Assembly: GCA_037903475.1 (NCBI GenBank)
Contig: JBAJFG010000120.1
Span: forward strand, 372,001 to 436,000
Source: Ancylostoma caninum
Lineage: Eukaryota; Nematoda; Chromadorea; Rhabditida; Ancylostomatidae
Direction: 5' to 3'
DNA: 64,000 nt
Part shown: in pieces, positions 56,626 through 64,000 of the stretch
How positions within the stretch are numbered: position 1 is the stretch's first letter
Layout of the letters: the number at the start of each line of letters is the position of its first letter
The notes under the pieces: generated by a model
Database searches by the model: none
What the model was told of the DNA's origin: nothing
Seen by the model: only the letters and a program-made list of their open reading frames with translations
Made by a program: the position numbers and the translations under genes

Positions 56626-59369
56626 AACCCATTAGCATAATATGTACATGTTTCAAAATTGTTTTCTTTTTTCTCTACAACAGCAAAGTTTCCTACTGCA
56701 CTACTTAATTTGCTTAGGTTTTTCATGATGTGCTGTAAATGACAGCTGTGACAGATTGACAAAATTTCGACTCTTTAGAAGCGACTATCGCAGATGAGCG
56801 AATAATGCTTAAGTACTGAGAATGCCTAGCCAATTCATTCCGATTTTCCTTCGCTTCAGAGCGCTCACCTGAGGAGTTGTGTCATAATCCCTTCAAATAT
56901 TTTATTGCGACTAGCTAGCAATTCATTATTATGACATTATTTTCATACTACAAGGCTGAGTTTCATTTCACTTACTCAGTTTGGTATATTATTGCAGATC
57001 TCCTTGACCACTTGAACATTATAAGAAGGGAAGTGTCAAGAAGATGACCAGATTCGTTGTTACACCAATCTGAAAAAGCATCACCTTCCTTTTTCTCAAA
57101 ACTAACTTTTCCAAGTCAGCATAATATTATTGTTCTCTGGGACATCCTAGAAAGTTATCAAGAACTGAATTGCGAATAGCTTCGATTGCCATTCCACTTT
57201 TCTATAGAGCCAACACAAATTCCAGGAGAAGGGATCCGCTATAGCAGCGCTGTAATAGTCTTGGATTGCGTTCTCTAACTCTCTATAGAAGGACGTTCGA
57301 CCCAATAATGCTCTGTGTGATAGACTATGGCTGAATAGGGCGGTAGTCTGATAATATGTTCACAATGGAAGCGCCAAACACTTGCGGAGGTTCCAGCGGA
57401 GCGGTAGCTCCTAGAGCCACTACTAATGTGAAGAATCATTTCTTTATCAATCGTTCCCTATTCGAGTTTCAGGAAAATTAGCAAAAAGCAAATGATTCTT
57501 TGTGAGAATCATAGGCTGCGGTGATTTTGAAGAATTTTCAGGTGTTCACGCCGAGAAAACAGAAGCCATGGGTTCCGTCAGTTCTGTTAGCTGATTCCTG
57601 GATAACAAAACTGACGAGATCCATGGATTCTGTTTTTTGAGTGTGCAGAATTGCGAGGACTGTTTTCATTACTTCTCTGAACGGTTTGTCTTTTATTTTT
57701 GGGATTCTTGCTGTATCATCAGCATACTAAAGTCTCAATGTTAAAAACTCATATTTAACACTATATTCAATGAATCACACTCTACATGGCTACCATCACT
57801 CCGAGCTCTGATCACTATTAATGTTGTGTAAATCCTCCCATATACAATATCCATCGAATTAGCTGACATATGCCGCAAGCTGTCCTTGTATGACGATAGT
57901 ACCCACACCTAGTTTATGCTCTTACTGGATCCCTCGGCGATCCTGCCACACTCCTTAGATCGTAGCACCACATATGAAATCATGTGGTTCATCTTTCGAT
58001 TAATTAGGCGGAATTTTGCATGCCTAATCGACAATATTTTTGAATGCCGGTTGGATTGAAAAGTGCAAGAACATCAGTGGTGAGGCTTCGTAATTACCGA
58101 GATAGCATTAACTATGCCTTGTAGCATCCTTTTTCTGTATGTTCCAATCACTTGCTTATCTCTGATAGAAACGTTTTCAGTTATAGATACATACACATCT
58201 GCATCAGTCTTGTTGTATCAGCACAGTTCTCTTGCACATACACACGTAGTGTCGTGAATCATTGGCCATGCATTATCGAATCTCATTGCTCGATATCAAA
58301 TCGCACTACGACATATGTTTAATTCTTGCGCATTGAATTCGTTTATCGAGCTGTTTCTCATCGTTTATCTGTTCAAAGACCGTCTTAAGTGCCGTTGTTT
58401 GTTCACAATGTTGAAAAATTTTTGTCCTCGTGGACTAATTTATTTGGAGGCTAGAGCTCTGCTTCTCGTTCTCCCTCCCCGATATCGTTAGAGGAATCAA
58501 CCTTGGAATATATGTTGCCGTTAAGTATGCAGAACTTCGCTTAAGCCATCGCTCTCACTAGTCCAACTCTAAGAGATTCTTGTCAAGTGCTCCAGATACC
58601 ACACTCAAATGATGAAGAGACAAAAAATGACTTGTTATCTTCCACCTTTTTGTTTCTTTTACTAAATATATGTTAGGTTAGTGGGGAATTCCTGTTCAAG
58701 GTATGGAGGATGATGTTCACACATCAAAGAGGACATGGTCTCTTAGGGCCATCACTAGTGCGAGCCAAATCATTAAGGAGGACAATTTGAGGAGGCTATG
58801 AGTACGACTTCAATGGGTGCTTCAGCCATTGAATCATTCACTTCGGTGCAGAAGCTGAGGAGAAGGATGTGTCGTCTAGTACAAAGCATCAACATAGTCA
58901 CATTACATGCCTATAATCGCATCAGGACACAATAACGGCACGTCGAGTGAACGGTTAGAACTACGTATACTAGAGAGTGCATACTATTCCTAAATTCAGA
59001 ACAAATTTGTAGCTTATGAAGTAACATGGGTGAGCTTACGTAGGGATTTATCCCAACTCATGGAGGGACGTATAAAGTCTTTTCTTTATTTTAGGATGAG
59101 TTATGCTGAACAATGACCTATCGTAAGAGGTCCTCACCCTATAACGAAGCTATAAGAGAAGCACTCATTTGTTGGCATCCACCAGCTAGTTGATTTGAGC
59201 TGTAATCGTTTTTCTAACAGTTTCCTGGGTTGTCTTTGAGTCTTGACATAGTGACTGTCGGATACAGAAAATTTCTTTCGAGTTGTTAGCCAGGATAGTT
59301 ATTGATCTTTAGTGAAGCGAGTTGCTGAGGCATATTGCAATTTCTTAGGGGCACAGATTAGACATTAGT
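56626..59369. other. Long stretch without a recognised gene or repeat
   Basis: About 2.7 kb with no ORF of 60 codons or more that I can support, no splice chain, and no repeat shared with the rest of the window. Confidence 0.4.
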
Positions 59370-59680
59370 GGTCCATTGTCCTACCACAGTGACGGTAAGT
59401 AGGGTGGACATCATCTTGTATGTGATTCCGGCATTGTTTTCAAATGCAGTTACCAGAGTTTCATCGTCCTACCACAGTGACGACAACTAAGGTGGATTTC
59501 ACCTTCTCTGTGATTCCGACATTGTTTTTGAATGTATGTACGTACCAGAAGAATGGTATCCTGTAAGAGGATGAGGCGCTCGAGGGTGTAAATCACTGAT
59601 GCCTTCGCTTTTCCAGACTCCGACGAAGGCAACAACGCCGAAACGTTAGCCCCAATAACCATCAATCACTACCTGATCTA
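59370..59680 (+). repeat. Tandem duplicated block ending in a Penelope-like tail
   Basis: Two units of about 87 bp, 59370-59450 and 59458-59540, each with TCCTACCACAGTGACG, AAGGTGGA or AGGGTGGA, and TGTGATTCCGRCATTGTTTT. Then TTTCCAGACTCCGACGAAGG, CAACAACGCCGAAACGTTAG, CCCCAATAACCATCAATCAC, a tail of the same plan as after the GIY-YIG relics. Confidence 0.5.
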
Positions 59681-59689
59681 CACCTAGAA

Positions 59690-60580
59690 GGAAATCTACT
59701 GTAATTGTTTTGCTTTTTGCAGTGGTCGCAATCTTCGTAGGTTTTTCAGAGTAAACACACGTTGAACTTATCTTTCTTTGCACAACATATAAGGCTTTCA
59801 AGAGGCTAAAGGGATGACCACGTTACATGCCGACAAATATCTCCACCCTGCTGTCGCTCGCACGAGAAACTTCACTCAAGAGTCTCATTATAAAATAAGA
59901 CTTTTAATCGTTATGAAATTTTCGGGAATTTTCAAGGATTTAAAAGGGTATATATTATGGAGTATCTATTTGTGTTTGATACGTTTAGTATCCGTTTCGT
60001 GCATTACCCCTTATTATCTCATGTCGTTAGAGCCCCTTCCCGACTAGAGGCTTGCTATGCTATAATGTTTACATCACATCATCAATGTGAAAAGGCAGAA
60101 TGTGACAAATGAAATGAAATGAACTTGACGCAGAGAAGTACCCATATTAAGCGTCCACGGGACATAGTACATTGCCCTGCTTTGTTATACCTATTTTAAA
60201 ATACAATGTTCCCGAAATTATTTGTCCGATACTTGGAAAGGTCATCAGACGGCAACGTTTCAAAGAGAATACGCATGAGTTTCATACCATTCCCAATAAA
60301 CAGGGAATCTATTGTAGAACTCCCCTACGACGACCTTTCTCACTCGATATGAAATAAGCAATAAATTTCAGATAAGTCAAAGTGCATGAGGTGGTGAAGC
60401 ACTTACTATAAATGTACTGTAACATATTCTAAACCGCAATCGCTACGTCCTCTAAGAATTTGTCGTGAAGCTTGGCGGCTGATATGCCCGGCCACTTTCG
60501 CTTAGTGGCCTTCAGTCCATTCATAGTGGTTGACTACTCCTCTTACTGTTGTTCATTCATCTTACTGATTCTGAATCTAT
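59690..60580. other. No gene recognised
   Basis: Short frames at 59814-60047 and 60172-60357 carry no motif. Nothing else seen. Confidence 0.3.
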
Positions 60581-60581
60581 G

Positions 60582-60817
60582 GGGCAATTTATACTAGCTG
60601 CGTCCGTCAGTCGCGCATCAGTCGCACGCATCCATTTGCAAGGAATTTTCCATGAAAACCGACCAAAATGGCATGTACATGCTCCATGAAAAGAATGCGC
60701 GGCCCCCACTAGGCCGTAAACGCGTGCGTCTGAGCTGTGACTGCTATGCGACTGGGCCCTACACTTCATCATATAGACGTACGCGCGTCGGTCGCACGCA
60801 TCAAGTATAAATTGCCC
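60582..60817. mobile_element. Family A element with intact terminal inverted repeats
   Basis: 236 bp. Starts GGGCAATTTATACTAGCTGC and ends AGTATAAATTGCCC, a perfect 14-bp inverted repeat, followed inward by GTCAGTCGCGCATCAGTCGC versus CGCGTCGGTCGCACGCATC. The interior shares GAAAACCGACCAAAATGGCA, GCGCGGCCC and AAACGCGTGCGTCTGAGCTG with the cluster at 7190-7890. No coding capacity. No clear target duplication. Confidence 0.75.
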
Positions 60818-61445
60818 TTATTGTGTAGCTTTATCTTCTGCCATACATGGCGCAACGAAGAAGCATATAAAAGTGTACCGCAAGTCCTTGGCAATATTGG
60901 CTATACTCGTTTCCAGCGGTAACTGAATAGATGTCCATCTTCTCTCCTCCGTGCCGAGGGAACTCTATGCAATTGGGTGTAAAATTACAGAATAAGATAC
61001 ATTGTTACACCTGTTGTAGTTGGAGTCTTAAACGAAATCGTGACTTACCGTCGCGGTTCCCCTCATTGTGACAAATCCCTATTGATCTTCTCATTTTCGT
61101 TCGTTTTTGCCTCTGACTTCTGATTGAAATTTCTCTCCATTTTATTCTCACTACCTCCATGTGGTTCATTGTGCACTTTGACGTTTAACTGATACTACTA
61201 TTTTCTCGCTTCATACATATTTTCGTGACCATTGTTTTCGGCAATATGCGATTTCATGATCGGAATGACCTAGCGATTCAAGGCCTCCAGCCAAATGTGG
61301 GAATCTCACCTTAATTGTCGCGCTACTGCCACGACGGCACTGAGCGACACGTCCGAGCGAGCTGCAGAAACGAATTGTGGTCTTCCGTCGAAATTTAATA
61401 TTTCCTCAATTGTAGGCAGGCATTTATTCTTATGCATCCATGTTC
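60818..61445. other. No gene recognised
   Basis: No motif-bearing ORF and no shared repeat seen. Confidence 0.3.
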
Positions 61446-61486
61446 TCTGATAAATTTGCGCTAGGAACGCGATTCGAACATCCATA

Positions 61487-62701
61487 TACAGTCGCGTCCG
61501 GCAGCCGCTGCAAATGGGCGCCGGCGGGCGCCGGCCGCCGCCACCCTCCGACACCCCGGTATTAATGAGCTATAAATCACTCGAGCTTGAGAGAAAGCGA
61601 AGAAAAATACAATCTTAGTCCATAGTAGACAGGGTAGATAAGCCTAACCCTATGCTCAAGAATGGGTTTAAGGCTTAGGCTTAGGCTTCACAGGAGTGGC
61701 CCCACCCAACTCCCTTTTCACCTAAATTTCTAAGATAAACTACGATAAGTGTAAGTGTAAGTAATAGTGAGCACCATTTGTACATTGCACAGCGTGCGCG
61801 CATAGCTCAGTGGATTGAGCGAATGATCGACGTTGCGGTGGTCAGGGGATCGAATCCTGCCCTGTGCCCCCGTTTTGCAAATACATATAGTATGCTGCCT
61901 ACGACTGCTGCAGTTATCTAACAAACTCCAACATAAAAAGTAGCCCGGATGGCTCAGTGGTTTGAGTGGCAGATTGCAATCTGTCCCTGTCGCTGGTTCC
62001 ACTCCGTTGGAGATCCAGAGTTAAGTATCGCAGTGTTTGGGGTTCACTGCTTGGAACGTCCCCCGTGATCTCCTTCGGGTAGTCCAGGAAGGCATCCGGC
62101 AACGTTTTGCATAAATTTCGAAGATAAACTACGATAAGTGTAAGTAATAGTAATAGTGTAAGTAATAGTGAAAAACCACTTTTTCAAAGTTGAGGGAAAC
62201 CGGGAGAGAGTAACTCCGCCGTAAAGGACTGCTCCACGAAAGATAAATGACAGCGGTAGAACTACTTCGCAATGGATATGGAACAATTTATACGGATTTC
62301 AATTATTTCTGAGGATCCCGAATTGGATGAGCTTTATTATTCAGATGGGATAACTGAAGTACTGTGTCCATCTATAGAAGAATAACGGCCATTTTTGTAT
62401 TCGCGAAGCAGTGTACTATAGCAGAAAATGGAAGAGTTGGCTTCGCTTATTGTGTATTCAGAAATCTTTCCCCATGAAAATCACAAAAATGAAAAAAACG
62501 TGAAAGTTGTGAAAATGGTCCCCTGCTTTATAGCCTTAACATATCCACTGCACTCTGTCTACTATGGACTAAAATTGTATTTTTCTTCGCTTTCTCCCAA
62601 GCTCGAGTGATTTATAGCTCATTAATACCGGGGCGCCGGAGCGTAGGCGGCGGCCGGCGCCCGCCGGCGCCCATTTGCAGTGGCTGCTGGACCCGACTGT
62701 A
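61487..62701. mobile_element. TIR DNA element with about 147-bp inverted repeats, carrying SINE sequences
   Basis: Left TACAGTCGCGTCCGGCAGCC; complemented right TACAGTCGGGTCCAGCAGCC. The inverted repeats continue through GCAAATGGGCGCCGGCGGGC, GGTATTAATGAGCTATAAAT, CACTCGAGCTTG and GTCCATAGTAGACAG to 61633 and 62556. A TA at each edge could be the target duplication or part of the TIR. No transposase. The middle holds the tRNA-like/SINE block at 61720-62170. Confidence 0.7.
61720..62170 (+). repeat. tRNA-derived SINE sequences (one nearly whole, pieces of another)
   Basis: 61943-62168 starts GCCCGGATGGCTCAGTGGTT (box A), has GGTTCCACTCC (box B), a unique body (AGTATCGCAGTGTTTGGGGT, GGGTAGTCCAGGAAGGCATC) and a tail of AAACTACGATAAGTGTAAG plus AGTAATAGT repeats. 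61722-61771 is the tail of another copy. 61787-61869 is a second tRNA-like unit: CACAGCG/CCCTGTG acceptor-like ends pairing 6 of 7, GCTC..GAGC D stem, CAGGG..TCCTG T stem with GGATCGAATCC box B. It carries about 8 extra bases before the D stem, so it is not a normal tRNA. Confidence 0.6.
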
Positions 62702-62899
62702 TGTCGAGTAGAAACCCTAGCAGCATCTCCTCCCCGTTGCTGCCGTCCTGCCCTCAATTGCTGCTTAAGCTTTCGTTACTTTATCAGCACTTGCTGAAGC
62801 ATCGATAAGGCTATTACCTTTTCCATGTCTAGCTTGACGAGCGTGATAAATTGTTATTATAACAGTTTCAGGAAGCTACTCCATCACAAAAAGTGTGGA

Positions 62900-63035
62900 G
62901 AAACGTGTTGTAGGCAAGATCCAGTGCCGACAACTTGTTGGCAAAGAATGCGAAAGCCAGTTGTGAACAGGCTTGGGCGAGCAGGTTTCGGATAGCATCT
63001 GAAACATGTTTTCCCTGAAGCCTCTCAACAACTTG
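62900..63035. repeat. Family C fragment
   Basis: GCCGACAACTTGTTGGCAAA, TTGTGAACAGGCTTGGGCGA, GCAGGTTTCGGATAGCATCT, CAACAACTTGC: the same units as the fold-back minisatellite at 9031-9455, here a single damaged arm. Confidence 0.5.
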
Positions 63036-63089
63036 CACCCATTCACAAAGAGTTAGTTGGTATGGATCACTTATCTGCACATGCACGCT

Positions 63090-63860
63090 GCCATGTAAGA
63101 GAAATGTGTGCCCAACATATCTTGTGTACTAGAACACAAAAATCCGAAATAGACTCTATAACAGATCTTGCAACTCAGAAAACTGTGTTCTTTGTTCTCA
63201 CGGAAAATTGGGGATTGCGCAAGAACGGGAGTCACGAATTATGCAGTTGTCATGCACAACTTATTTGGAAGACTGGTCGTCAGCTATATGTACGCATAAA
63301 TGAACATCTGGAAAGTGAGAAGCGGGAAGTTTAATAACACTATCAGGCCGACATTGTAAAGAAGATCGTGGTGGAGCTGACTTGAACATAAGATGCATTA
63401 ACTGGACTTTACTGCTAGAAGCGCAAACATCTCCTAGAAAAGCCCTGGAAGCATCCTTGGCCTCCTAGTGAAATCACAAGATGAATGGCAGGAATGAGCA
63501 TTTGGCGATAAGTAGTGATCCAATGCCTCTTCTATCATTGTGCGAGCTGAAGATAACAAAGACTACTTAAGCTCAACAGTAACACCAGTAGAGCTGAATT
63601 GTTCTCGTTCGCTCGCTAGTAGCAGTCTTTTCTCCTACTGTTAGACTTCCTCAGGTGTATTTGTGTATTTGCGAAACACGTGATACCTTCCATCACCAAT
63701 TAAGATCTCACAGTGCTTTAAGTACAACTTGAATGCACTGGAGAGAAAGCGTTTGGTGGGCTAGCTCATAAATTAACACCACCTTCAGCCACTTCCAAGT
63801 CTCTGAAGACGAAGTGAGGTTGAAACGTCAGGCCAAATGAAGTGTGCTCATAACAACAGT
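63090..63860 (+). pseudogene. Penelope-like element relic, GIY-YIG region and tail (copy 4)
   Basis: 63150-63334 reads, with substitutions, SCHAQLIWKTGRQLYVRINE then HLESEKREV, the IxCLxCxxxYIGETGRPLYVRIKEHL region with the YIG core lost (LIWKTGR). Later family blocks survive in shifted frames at 63380-63560 (GCAATGAGCATTTGGCGATA and TGCCTCTTCTATCATTGTGC at the C-terminus). The tail at 63800-63860 has TCTCTGAAGACGAAGTGAGG, TTGAAACGTCAGGCCAAATG and TGCTCATAACAACAG. The most decayed of the four copies. Confidence 0.65.
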
Positions 63861-64000
63861 ATGAGTCCACAACAGTATGAGTCTATACTGCAAAGACATG
63901 ACCAAGCTTTACGAAGAAAGAACATCGAATCAGAATCCACACGATTTCGCAGAACATTCCCCACTTTCGGGTCTTCGCTCTCCAGCTATGCACGCTATCG
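63861..64000. other. End of window, nothing recognised
   Basis: No feature seen beyond the Penelope-like tail. A near-duplicate CCACAACAGTATGAGTCTA follows ACAACAGTATGAGTC at 63855-63885. Confidence 0.3.

Larger units (their letters stand above)
61446..62815. mobile_element. Palindromic MITE family B copy 5, split by a nested TIR element
   Basis: 61446-61486 (CTGATAAATTTGCGCTAGGA, ACGCGATTCGAACA) matches the left end of family B. 62702-62815 (TGTCGAGTAGAAACCCTAGC, AGCATCTCCTCCCCGTTGCT, TTGCTGCTTAAGCTTTCG) continues with the middle. The 1.2 kb between them is the TIR element at 61487-62701. Confidence 0.6.

Noticed and set aside
61787..61869. Functional tRNA gene
   Set aside because: The acceptor-D spacer is too long and the context is a SINE block inside a transposon.

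Overview
This is nuclear DNA from a nematode, most likely a strongylid parasite of the hookworm type (clade V). Evidence: short introns with GT..AG borders; a complete two-CAP-domain secreted protein of the ASP-1 (Ancylostoma secreted protein) kind; a complete chemoreceptor resembling the Srab/Sra group; a near-perfect copy of the SL1 spliced leader; an RTE-type non-LTR retrotransposon; and several Penelope-like GIY-YIG remnants. The species cannot be fixed from the sequence. All exon structures below were assembled by hand from splice signals and reading-frame continuity, without transcript evidence.

Layout: 1-1062 (+) is the 3' part of a proline-rich gene, and about 3840-5010 (+) is a second, smaller proline-rich gene. 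3050-7900 is rich in GCGTGCG-type palindromic repeats and also holds a TIR element (6453-7110). 8048-8924 (-) is a complete three-exon gene for a 256-residue unrecognised protein with a duplicated tryptophan-containing motif. 9031-9455 is a hairpin minisatellite. 11041-15086 (+) is the 13-exon double-CAP gene (435 residues). 17390-19000 (+) is a five-exon gene for a 162-residue secreted precursor. 20847-24390 (-) is a seven-exon serpentine receptor (357 residues), with a possible exon of another membrane protein just beyond it.

From about 25 kb to the end I find no convincing host gene. This part is built of mobile elements: Penelope-like tails (27.7, 31.8, 39.2-40.2 and 63.1-63.9 kb); an intact RTE with a 964-codon ORF and a perfect 12-bp target duplication (33211-36627); a CR1/Jockey-like reverse transcriptase relic split by a TIR element with a 9-bp target duplication (43967-44605); a palindromic MITE family in at least five places; a paired inverted repeat with a long ATT microsatellite (49.4-50.8 kb); and a nested insertion (61.4-62.8 kb) in which a tRNA-derived SINE lies inside a TIR element that lies inside a palindromic MITE.

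The host genes do not form an operon or pathway. They are separate secreted, structural or sensory genes in a repeat-rich region. The double-CAP protein and the 162-residue precursor are predicted to be secreted, and the receptor is a plasma-membrane protein probably used in chemosensation.
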